Source: a bacterium
Lineage (GTDB): Bacteria > Electryoneota > RPQS01
Assembly: GCA_023382385.1 (NCBI GenBank)
Contig: JAHDVH010000001.1
Coordinates: forward strand, 801,611 to 865,610
Reading direction: 5' to 3'
DNA length: 64,000 nt
Shown: positions 18,201-25,354 of the stretch, piece after piece
How the letters are laid out: each line of letters begins with the position of its first letter
Numbering within the stretch: position 1 is the first letter of the stretch
The notes under the pieces: model-generated
Databases searched by the model: none
Told to the model about the DNA's origin: nothing
Seen by the model: the letters and a program-made list of their open reading frames with translations, nothing else
Program-made: the position numbers and the translations under genes

Positions 18201-18466
18201 TTTGCGATAGTCGGGATAAGCGCAAACACGTAGGTCATAAAATCCACCAACTTCGCGGCCATCCATTGCATGAACACAAGAAGCGCCAAGGCCGTGACTA
18301 CGATTTTGGGCACAAAGGCCAACGTCATTTCATTGATTTGCGTAACAGCCTGAAATATCGAAACGACCACGCCCACAATCATTCCGGCAAGCAACATCGG
18401 CGCACTAACCACCAGCGCGGTAGTCAGCGCATGGCTGGTGAGATATGCAGCTAATTCTTGTGTCAT
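18197..18466 (-). CDS. fliQ: Flagellar export gate protein FliQ
   Basis: From ATG 18466 the protein is 89 aa, the normal FliQ length; an upstream in-frame start would overlap fliP. Two membrane helices surround LLAGMIVGVVVSIFQAVTQINEMTLAFVPKI, the FliQ signature. It ends with an ATGA overlap into the HDOD gene, and follows fliP after 7 bases. Confidence 0.95.
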   Translation of the reverse strand: MTQELAAYLTSHALTTALVVSAPMLLAGMIVGVVVSIFQAVTQINEMTLAFVPKIVVTALALLVFMQWMAAKLVDFMTYVFALIPTIAK

Positions 18467-18473
18467 GAATTCC

Positions 18474-19205
18474 TCAATGAAAACTCTCAACTAGCGATTG
18501 CACCAGTAAGTACCATCCGTCTACCATAACAAACAGAAGAATCTTGAACGGGAGACTTACAGTCACGGGCGGCAGCATCATCATTCCCATAGCCAAAAGG
18601 ACAGATGAAACGACCATGTCAATGATAAGGAAAGGTAAGTATATCACGAAGCCGATCTGGAATGCAATGCGCAGCTCACTGACGACGTAAGCTGGCAGAA
18701 GAACCGAAAGCCCGATCTCCGAGACATTTGCCGGCGCGGAATCACTAGCCATTTTCGAAAACAAAGCAAGATCCTTCTCTCTGACTTGCCTTAGCATAAA
18801 CTCCTTGAATGGCTCTGCTGCATTCTGCCACGCAACACTTTGCTCAATCTCGCCTCGCAGAAAAGGTTGAAGCGCGTTTGTATTTGCCTGGTTTATTGCC
18901 GGACTCATCACGTAGTAGGTCAAAATCAAGGCGAGTCCTGCCATTAGTTGAGCAGGTGGCACTTGCGCCGCACCCATGGCTTGCCGAAGAAAGTGGAACA
19001 CCACAATAATACGGGTGAAGCTCGTCATCATCAGGACGAGTGCTGGCGCGAGAGCAATCAACGTCATCAATCCGACAATCTGCAGCGTTGTCACGGTTCT
19101 CGCAGGGTCCGGATTGCTTCCAAACTCAAGTGAAACAGTCGGCAATGCCTGCCCGAAAACTACGGGGGCAAACAGCACTCCTGCGAGGAGAAGCACTCGT
19201 CTCAC
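18474..19205 (-). CDS. fliP: Flagellar export gate protein FliP
   Basis: A 243-aa membrane protein starting at GTG 19205, whose GTGA overlaps the fliO stop. After a cleavable signal peptide it contains LVLMMTSFTRIIVVFHFLRQAMGAAQVPPAQLMAGLALILTYYVMSP and, near the end, IDMVVSSVLLAMGMMMLPPVTVSLPFKILLFV, both strongly diagnostic. It forms the pentameric gate with FliQ and FliR. Confidence 0.97.
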   Translation of the reverse strand: MRRVLLLAGVLFAPVVFGQALPTVSLEFGSNPDPARTVTTLQIVGLMTLIALAPALVLMMTSFTRIIVVFHFLRQAMGAAQVPPAQLMAGLALILTYYVMSPAINQANTNALQPFLRGEIEQSVAWQNAAEPFKEFMLRQVREKDLALFSKMASDSAPANVSEIGLSVLLPAYVVSELRIAFQIGFVIYLPFLIIDMVVSSVLLAMGMMMLPPVTVSLPFKILLFVMVDGWYLLVQSLVESFH

Positions 19206-19543
19206 TTTGCTGTGCTCCGTTTGAGAATGTCAGAGAATGAAGTCGTGGCCTTTCCGCTCAAAGCACTAATAATGCTGCTTTTGTCCGCTTCACTGTCTAT
19301 TTCCATGAGAGGGCACAGTGATTTATCTGTCACACCAATCAAAAGCAGCTTGCTTCCGACTTCAAGAACTACAACCTGCCTTCCGGGTCCAATAGATTTG
19401 GTTCCAAGCAGCCGCCACCCGTCATGTTCCTTTTGATTTAAGTGACCTGAAGGAAGGTACTTCTTGAATGCCCAAGAAAGCAGAAAAATGAGTCCAAGAA
19501 CGACTGCCAAGGACGCAAACGTCTTTATCAAGTCGACACCCAT
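19202..19543 (-). CDS. fliO: FliO-like flagellar biosynthesis protein
   Basis: A 113-aa protein with one N-terminal membrane segment (SLAVVLGLIFLLSWAFKKYL) and a small cytoplasmic domain with the FliO pattern GTKSIGPGRQVVVLEVGSKLLLIGVTDKSL. FliO stabilises FliP during gate assembly. Position between fliN and fliP is standard. Confidence 0.88.
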   Translation of the reverse strand: MGVDLIKTFASLAVVLGLIFLLSWAFKKYLPSGHLNQKEHDGWRLLGTKSIGPGRQVVVLEVGSKLLLIGVTDKSLCPLMEIDSEADKSSIISALSGKATTSFSDILKRSTAK

Positions 19544-19545
19544 AA

Positions 19546-20421
19546 TCAGTTCTTGCTCGCGTTCAACCGCTCTTCCGGATTGATGAGCTCGGTGATTCGC
19601 ACTGCAAAGTTCTCCTCAATCACCACAACTTCACCACGCGCGAATCTCTTGCCATTAACGAACAAATCTACCGGTTCACCTGACAGTTTGTCTAACTCAA
19701 CAACAGAGCCAGGAGACAGTTTCACGATATCTCGAATAAGCATATGTGTCCGTCCGAGCTCAATCGAGATAGGCAACTCGATATCCATGACGAGTCCCAT
19801 TTCTCTTTTCAAGGCAGGATCAAAGGCATCACTTCCATCCGACTGAACCGCTTGCCTTTTCACCGCAGGTGGTTGAGGAAAGAGCACATCAATCAGCTCG
19901 TTCGACGTTATCTTAACAATCGTGATTGGCTGGTCGAGCATAACAGTCAGCTCTGTTACCGACCATGAACCGATAAAGTCCTGGGGAGAGGTATCGATTA
20001 CAACCGCCTTTGCATCCTCTGTCACAAGATGCGGACCGCCCGCCTTTGCGACCTCGCTATAGTAGATCCCAGTCACTTCACGGCACAGATCCCTGATCGG
20101 CTCAAGATGTTCTTCGGCAGCAAAGCGTGCAGAACCGTCCCCCATGTTTAGTAGATCCGCAAGCAGTGCCGCCTCATCCTTTTTCATCAGAAATATGGTC
20201 TTGGCCGCTGACAGGTCGACCGTCACAACCGTGCACATCACAACTTCACCAGAGAGCGCAGCCTTTACTTCCTTGTAGTCGAAAGCAAATGGCCCGACCA
20301 TCTCAACGCGGACTTCGCGTTCAAGGAAAGATTGGATTGATTTTTCAAATTGCTCGGTGAATAGGCGCTCTGCTCTGATTCGTGAGTCATCGGCGACGAG
20401 AACACGATATGCTTCACTCAT
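19546..20421 (-). CDS. fliN: Flagellar switch protein FliN with a CheC-like N-terminal region (FliY-type)
   Basis: A 291-aa protein. The C-terminal 80 residues are a FliN/SpoA domain (VMDIELPISIELGRTHMLIRDIVKLSPGSVVELDKLSGEPVDLFVNGKRFARGEVVVIEENFAVRI). Residues about 1-180 look like a CheC/CheX-type fold, as in FliY. The region expected to hold the phosphatase motif reads EPIRDLCREVTG, without the conserved Glu-x-x-Asn pair, so CheY-P phosphatase activity is doubtful. It overlaps fliM by 8 bases. Confidence 0.88.
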   Translation of the reverse strand: MSEAYRVLVADDSRIRAERLFTEQFEKSIQSFLEREVRVEMVGPFAFDYKEVKAALSGEVVMCTVVTVDLSAAKTIFLMKKDEAALLADLLNMGDGSARFAAEEHLEPIRDLCREVTGIYYSEVAKAGGPHLVTEDAKAVVIDTSPQDFIGSWSVTELTVMLDQPITIVKITSNELIDVLFPQPPAVKRQAVQSDGSDAFDPALKREMGLVMDIELPISIELGRTHMLIRDIVKLSPGSVVELDKLSGEPVDLFVNGKRFARGEVVVIEENFAVRITELINPEERLNASKN

Positions 20422-21403
20422 GGACGATCTCCTCCTGATTGGAGATTACTCTGGTGATTCGAATAGCTTGCTGATGTTTTGAATTTCCAGGCTCCGCCCA
20501 GAACTTGACTCGTTTGTCGACCCATACTTTAACTGGATCATCCGTGCGCTGTTCAAGGAGAATAACGTCGCCCGTGTTGAGAGAGAGATATTCCCGCATG
20601 CTTAGCTTTGTCGACCCCAACTGTGCCCGAACAGGCAACTTGCTTAGGCGAATGCGCTCAAGAAGCTCGTTGCGTTCCTCCGGATTAATGCTGCGGGAAC
20701 TTAGATTTGTCCACCCGATGGATAGATTACTCATGGTAGGCTCAAGCACGAAGTAAGGGAAACAGATATTCAGAGGATAAGTGTAATCGCGCACAACGAT
20801 TTCACACGAGATAACTACAGCTGATTCCGAAGCAGGTGCAATCTGAACAAACTGAGGATTCGATTCATATGACTCCACATAAAGCGAAAGCGGCGTGACT
20901 GTCCGCCATGCATCGGCAAGTGCGGAGAGTCCGGAGTCTACAACCCGACGAAGAATCGTTTGCTCAATGAGCGTCAATTCGCGAAGTCCGTCTTGTCTTG
21001 TCCCCATGCCGCCTAAGAGCCGATCAACCACCATCAGCGAGAATTGAGGCGAGATCTCAAGAATCAGCGATCCCTTCAGCTGGTGCGACGACACGATGTA
21101 AAGACAGGATGGAACTGACAATGAAAGCATGTACTCGGAATAGGCTGCTTGATCGATTGAAAGCAGGTTGATATCCACGAGAGTCCTAAGGGTTCCCGAA
21201 AGATATGTACCGAATGTACGGGAGAAGGCATCGTGGATGGTGCGCAATGCGCGCAGTTGATCCTTGGAGATTCGATCCGGATGTTTGAAGTCGTAAAGGT
21301 GAACTGGACGCTCACCCGCTCCTTTTGAAACTTGAACACCCTGCCCGCTGGAGACGTTTCTCAGCAGCGCGTCAATCTCTTCTTGTGTGAGTATCTTGCT
21401 CAT
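20414..21403 (-). CDS. fliM: Flagellar motor switch protein FliM
   Basis: A 329-aa C-ring protein. The N-terminus ILTQEEIDALL is the CheY-P-binding peptide. The middle CheC-like domain includes FGTYLSGTLRTLVDINLLSIDQAAYSEYM, and the C-terminal SpoA domain includes LPVRAQLGSTKLSMREYLSLNTGDVILLEQ. Its CheY-binding peptide implies chemotaxis control, though che genes are elsewhere. It lies 6 bases after fliL. Confidence 0.95.
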   Translation of the reverse strand: MSKILTQEEIDALLRNVSSGQGVQVSKGAGERPVHLYDFKHPDRISKDQLRALRTIHDAFSRTFGTYLSGTLRTLVDINLLSIDQAAYSEYMLSLSVPSCLYIVSSHQLKGSLILEISPQFSLMVVDRLLGGMGTRQDGLRELTLIEQTILRRVVDSGLSALADAWRTVTPLSLYVESYESNPQFVQIAPASESAVVISCEIVVRDYTYPLNICFPYFVLEPTMSNLSIGWTNLSSRSINPEERNELLERIRLSKLPVRAQLGSTKLSMREYLSLNTGDVILLEQRTDDPVKVWVDKRVKFWAEPGNSKHQQAIRITRVISNQEEIVHE

Positions 21404-21409
21404 GAGTCG

Positions 21410-21985
21410 CTATTGCAGGACATAAGTTGAGAATATGATCCCTTTAACTGGCGCTTCCGTTAGAAGCGAGTTGACTGAAACCTGAAGCTCCTGACGAAGT
21501 GTATCTCGATAACTCAGACTGGCGAGCTGATCGAGGGTCTTAGACCCCAGCAAGGAAATGGTTGCGTCGCGCAGAAGTGGCATCTTCGATGCAATCTCTG
21601 CTTCAGACTTAGGATTGGAGAGTGTCAGACCGACTATGGTCGAAAGGAAACGTCGGCCACCAGTTCCTGCAGGATTGACAATGATCTCATCGAGGAGGGC
21701 AACTCCTGTTGCTGAGACTGCCTCGCTTTTTGAGCTGGATTCGCCGTCTTTGTGATGCGCGGATTCGGTGGCCTCAACTGATGTCGAGCTATTTACCGTA
21801 GATCTTGCCTGCGCAGAGTTGTCAGGGAAGAAAATGGATTTTTGTATGAGAAAGGCTGCCGCAGCCTGTGCTAGAAGGATGCCCGATATGATGAGTATCC
21901 GTTTAAGCGGCAGCTTTCTGCCCGATTCAGGTTGCTGCACCTGAGCGTCAGGCTTTACCTGTTTTTCAGTTTTCTTTTCTGCCAT
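21410..21985 (-). CDS. fliL: Flagellar basal-body associated protein FliL
   Basis: A 191-aa single-pass membrane protein with a basic N-terminus, a membrane helix at about residues 28-48, a Ser/Glu-rich linker, and the periplasmic stomatin-like domain (LDEIIVNPAGTGGRRFLSTIVGLTL ... RDTLRQELQVSVNSLL). FliL associates with stator units. It is the first gene of block 2, about 155 bases after flgE, so a separate promoter is plausible; only a weak sigma-54-like site (22006-22021) was found. Confidence 0.9.
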   Translation of the reverse strand: MAEKKTEKQVKPDAQVQQPESGRKLPLKRILIISGILLAQAAAAFLIQKSIFFPDNSAQARSTVNSSTSVEATESAHHKDGESSSKSEAVSATGVALLDEIIVNPAGTGGRRFLSTIVGLTLSNPKSEAEIASKMPLLRDATISLLGSKTLDQLASLSYRDTLRQELQVSVNSLLTEAPVKGIIFSTYVLQ

Positions 21986-22098
21986 CGTTGTCCAGAGGAG
22001 TGTAAAACAAAATTGCGACCAAATGGTCAGTACGTACGATGGCGGCGGTGGTCGAACCGTGAGGAAGGCGGAAAGCAGGAGCTTAAGCAGGTCGCTTG

Positions 22099-22130
22099 GT
22101 GTGGCGCGCCCAGCTAAGGACGCGCCACAC
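22099..22130. terminator. Hairpin between flgE and fliL
   Basis: A perfect 10-bp inverted repeat GTGTGGCGCG ... CGCGCCACAC with a 12-base loop lies 11 bases after the flgE stop. On the minus strand no T-run follows, so it is not a classical intrinsic terminator. It may protect the block-1 mRNA 3' end or slow polymerase before fliL. Confidence 0.5.
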
Positions 22131-22140
22131 TCATGCTAAC

Positions 22141-23814
22141 TTACCGCTTGAGCTGCGTCACTTCATTCAGGAGCTGGTCAGCTACTGTAATGACACGAGA
22201 CGCCGCTTGGAATCCACGCTGAGCGATGATCATCTCCGTAAACTGCTCAGCCATGTCCACCGTGCTGAGTTCCAGGTAACCTGCATAGATCTGGTTGACG
22301 TTTCCGTTGTCAACACCGATCAATGGATCACCTGAATTCACCGTCGCACTGTATATGTTTTCACCTGACAGTGTTAATCCGGAAGGGTTCGCGAAGCGCG
22401 CCAAGGCAATCTGTCCCAGGGTACGCGAGATTCCGTTCGAGTAACTGCCGATTATCTTGCCTTCGTTGTCAACCGTGAAGTCGGACAAAACACCCATCGC
22501 GTGTCCGTCCTGGTGGATCGCTATGGTTGTTGTGGGTGCAGAGAACTGCGTAATTCCATCAAAAGTCCCGACGGTACCGGCGTTGAGATTGACGACCAGA
22601 GACTGCGCTTGCGCGGGCGTAAAGGTAAGCGGGCCGCCATCAAAGCTCAACAGGGATCCGTCGCTGTTAAATCGAACCGTTCCGGTGTTACCCATCAACC
22701 GGTCATTGATGTCGTTGATTCCTCCATCATCGACGACGGCTTCCCAATTCCAAGTATTGGATTCCGACGTATCTTGAGTGAAGTTCACTTCAACTTTGTG
22801 TCGCTCACCACGGCTGTCGTACACATAAATGGAAACGGAGTGAGTGCCGGTCATACCGGATTGCGTGTTCACAAACGTCGGCAGGAGCATCGAGGAAGCT
22901 GATGAACCGTTTATGTCTTCAAAGGACATAGATATTGTCGTTCCGCTTGTGCCGGCCAAATTATCCTTTAGAACCATCTTCCCGGCTGCGTCGATTGTCA
23001 ATTGTGAGCCGCCTTCACCCTCGCTATCAAAACCGAGTGCGGAGTTGAAGTGATCCAACAAATCACCGAGAGACGTGCCGTTATTGCCTTCGCCGTAAAC
23101 GAACTCGAGATTCACGGCCGTTCCGTCACGGCGGGTCGCAGTGAGCCGGATGATATCACCGTCGTCCATCGGCGCGGTCGCCTGATCAAGACTATTAAGC
23201 TCGGTAGCCCGAGTCGCCGGGACACCATCAGCGGCAAAGGCAAATGACGCAGCGTAGGTTTGGCGGGTAGAAGAATTAGCATCAAGATTGCAGAAATATC
23301 GAATCTCAGTCGTTGCCCGTGCGGGATCCTTTTCGCCGAACGGAAGTGTGAGCGGCTCAATGGCCGAAGAAGGAATCAAAGTGCCGTTCTTATCTGCCAG
23401 TCTACCAAGCACGTGCATCCTGCCGCCTGCCGCAAGCAACGAGCCATCGGCGTCGATCTGGAAGTTACCGGCTCGACTGAAAAACTGCCTTTGGCCGTCC
23501 CCAAGCACAAAGAAACCGTCACCTTGAATAGCAAGGTCATTTCGATTACCGGTGTTCTCGAAGTTGCCTTGCGAGAAAATCCTGTCAATCGAATTGATCC
23601 GGGTACCAAGACCAACTTCAATTGCGTTGCTACCGCCGCGCGTGTCAATCGGTCCCTCTGCCGGCTTTAACAGTTGCGAAAATCCCGTGGCGAACGAGAC
23701 ACGACTCTGTTTGAAGCCGATGGTATTGACATTGGCGAGGTTGTCGCCAATGACATCCATTTTTGCCTGGTGGGTCGAAAGACCCGAAACTGCGCTGAAT
23801 AATGATGTCATCAT
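22141..23814 (-). CDS. flgE: Flagellar hook protein FlgE
   Basis: A 557-aa hook subunit, larger than the about 400-residue enteric form, as in many non-enteric bacteria with extra surface domains. The N-terminus MMTSLFSAVSGLSTHQAKMDVIGDNLANVNTIGFKQSR and the C-terminus VDMAEQFTEMIIAQRGFQAASRVITVADQLLNEVTQL are canonical. It is the last gene of block 1; two ATGs (23814, 23811) share the Shine-Dalgarno GAGGG. Confidence 0.95.
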   Translation of the reverse strand: MMTSLFSAVSGLSTHQAKMDVIGDNLANVNTIGFKQSRVSFATGFSQLLKPAEGPIDTRGGSNAIEVGLGTRINSIDRIFSQGNFENTGNRNDLAIQGDGFFVLGDGQRQFFSRAGNFQIDADGSLLAAGGRMHVLGRLADKNGTLIPSSAIEPLTLPFGEKDPARATTEIRYFCNLDANSSTRQTYAASFAFAADGVPATRATELNSLDQATAPMDDGDIIRLTATRRDGTAVNLEFVYGEGNNGTSLGDLLDHFNSALGFDSEGEGGSQLTIDAAGKMVLKDNLAGTSGTTISMSFEDINGSSASSMLLPTFVNTQSGMTGTHSVSIYVYDSRGERHKVEVNFTQDTSESNTWNWEAVVDDGGINDINDRLMGNTGTVRFNSDGSLLSFDGGPLTFTPAQAQSLVVNLNAGTVGTFDGITQFSAPTTTIAIHQDGHAMGVLSDFTVDNEGKIIGSYSNGISRTLGQIALARFANPSGLTLSGENIYSATVNSGDPLIGVDNGNVNQIYAGYLELSTVDMAEQFTEMIIAQRGFQAASRVITVADQLLNEVTQLKR

Positions 23815-23892
23815 AGTGTTTTTCCCTCTTCGAGCTTCTGTCGTTCAGCTCGGTTTGGGGCCTCCTGCAAGAGGACCGGCCCGTTGAATGGT

Positions 23893-24300
23893 TTATGCAA
23901 TAACTGCGCTGTCAATTTGTGTGAAGACGTGCGATCCCGTTTGCGACTGATCCAATGCCGTCACGACTGTACGGTTACGCACACTAACGATGAAGGCAAG
24001 ATTGTCGAGCAGTACCAGCGACGATTCCCCGCCCTTGTCTGCTGCGCTGCTGACGCCTTTCTCAAGCCGCGCCATTTGCGGATCGCTCAAGCTGATTTGC
24101 CGATGAAGCAGTCGATTCTGGGCATGTGTGGAGAAAGTAACAGGTTGTGTATCACGCAGTGTCTGTTCAAATATATTCCCAAACTCCGGCCCTCGCCTTG
24201 GAGACGCGGGCGCTTGCTTCTGGACAGAAGTTGGAGAACCAACTGGATTAACGGCCGAGAGCCGATTGAGAAGTGTCTCTATTTCGCTCACTTTGGTCAC
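23893..24300 (-). CDS. Flagellar operon protein of the TIGR02530 type
   Basis: A 135-aa cytosolic protein. The second half has the family pattern: FSTHAQNRLLHRQISLSDPQMARLEKGVSSAADKGGESSLVLLDNLAFIVSVRNRTVVTALD, ending in VFTQIDSAVIA. Members sit between flgD and flgE in many flagellar operons of Firmicutes and deep-branching bacteria, as here; the function is not established. It starts at GTG 24300 with a GTGA overlap onto the flgD stop. Confidence 0.88.
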   Translation of the reverse strand: MTKVSEIETLLNRLSAVNPVGSPTSVQKQAPASPRRGPEFGNIFEQTLRDTQPVTFSTHAQNRLLHRQISLSDPQMARLEKGVSSAADKGGESSLVLLDNLAFIVSVRNRTVVTALDQSQTGSHVFTQIDSAVIA

Positions 24301-25010
24301 CCCTGCAATGCAGAGTTGCCTCCCGCAGGTGGCACGTCGGCCATCACTGAGAGGATGTCGCCCAAGAACAACTGGTAGCCGTTCACCGTCAAACTCACTC
24401 GACCACCCTCGTAGTTCACAGCGCTGACCACTCCCTGAACGTAGGTTGTGGCGTTGATCGCTTCTCCACTGGCGTTCTTTGCGGAAACCGAGTAGGAATA
24501 GGTTCCGGACGGCACCAGATTCCCGTCGTTGTCTCGGCCATCCCAGTAGATTGCTGTGTCCCCTGCTGAATGCGCGGACATGGAGAGTGTGCGGATCGTA
24601 TTGCCGTCTGCGTCTGTCACATTGATTTGTATTGACGTTGCCGCTTGGCCAAGATTGAATCGCAAATCGGCTCCGCTCGCACCGTCAAATTCAATGCGAT
24701 CACTCTGCGCACGTACAACCTTGCCAACGAGCGCTGCCGCGAGATTCCCATTGATGGACTGAGTCATCAAGAGGTTCATGTCTATTGACTCGTTTAACGC
24801 GGCTTTAATCGCACCAAGCTCTTGCACCGACGTGAACTGCGCCAGTTGAGACGCATACTCTTGGCTGTCCATCGGGCTAAGGGGATCCTGATTCTGCATT
24901 TGAGCAATCAGCATCTCGAGAAAGTCGAGTTGGTCGAGAGTGTCTTGTCGGGAACTAAGCTGGCCGGCAGCTGGGATATTGAAAGTGCTGTTTGTTGCGT
25001 TGACGTTCAT
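24297..25010 (-). CDS. flgD: Hook cap / scaffolding protein FlgD
   Basis: A 237-aa protein. The export-signal region has LDQLDFLEMLIAQMQNQDPLSPMDSQEYASQLAQFTSVQEL, diagnostic of FlgD. The C-terminal half carries the FlgD Ig-like domain (IRTLSMSAHSAGDTAIYWDGRDNDGNLVPSGTYSYSV). FlgD caps the growing hook. It starts directly after the stop of the small zinc-ribbon ORF (TAAATG). Confidence 0.94.
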   Translation of the reverse strand: MNVNATNSTFNIPAAGQLSSRQDTLDQLDFLEMLIAQMQNQDPLSPMDSQEYASQLAQFTSVQELGAIKAALNESIDMNLLMTQSINGNLAAALVGKVVRAQSDRIEFDGASGADLRFNLGQAATSIQINVTDADGNTIRTLSMSAHSAGDTAIYWDGRDNDGNLVPSGTYSYSVSAKNASGEAINATTYVQGVVSAVNYEGGRVSLTVNGYQLFLGDILSVMADVPPAGGNSALQG

Positions 25011-25235
25011 TTATCTCTCCAGTTCGAAGAGCTGCAGAAATGCCGTGCTGGCTTCGTGAGTCATCAAGTACTTGCACAGAGCGTAACTCGTTTTCGTTAC
25101 CTCCTGCGGTCGGCCACAAGTGAGGCACTCGACTGTGAACTGGCGCTTGCCAGTTCGGGATCGCGCCTCTTGTAGCGTCTTGAATCGCCGATTCCCGCAC
25201 GTGCAGATCGGCATGTTCTTCGTTGAAGGTCTCAT
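25011..25235 (-). CDS. Small zinc-ribbon protein between fliK and flgD
   Basis: A 74-aa product from ATG 25235, which has an AGGTGAG Shine-Dalgarno 7 bases upstream; a GTG 12 bases upstream is less likely. Four cysteines in two knuckles (CTCGN near residue 11 and CLTCGR near residue 37) suggest a zinc ribbon. The rest is helical and includes KTSYALCKYLMTHEASTAFLQLFELER. Tight coupling to flgD supports expression. I do not recognise a family; no function is proposed. Confidence 0.65.
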   Translation of the reverse strand: MRPSTKNMPICTCGNRRFKTLQEARSRTGKRQFTVECLTCGRPQEVTKTSYALCKYLMTHEASTAFLQLFELER

Positions 25236-25354
25236 GGTTCGTCTCACCTATTGCAAAGCACAGGCCAAGCTCGAGGGTCGCCTCAAAGATATGACAATAC
25301 ATGCTTTAGAGATACTTTTGGGAGCGGTTTAAGTTTGGTGAGGGCAATTCATAC

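Noticed and set aside
23855-23882. A sigma-54-like TTGCA with upstream GG before flgE
   Set aside because: The GG and GC are 11 rather than 10 bases apart and flanking bases disagree, and the site overlaps a small hairpin. flgE is probably read from the flgC promoter.
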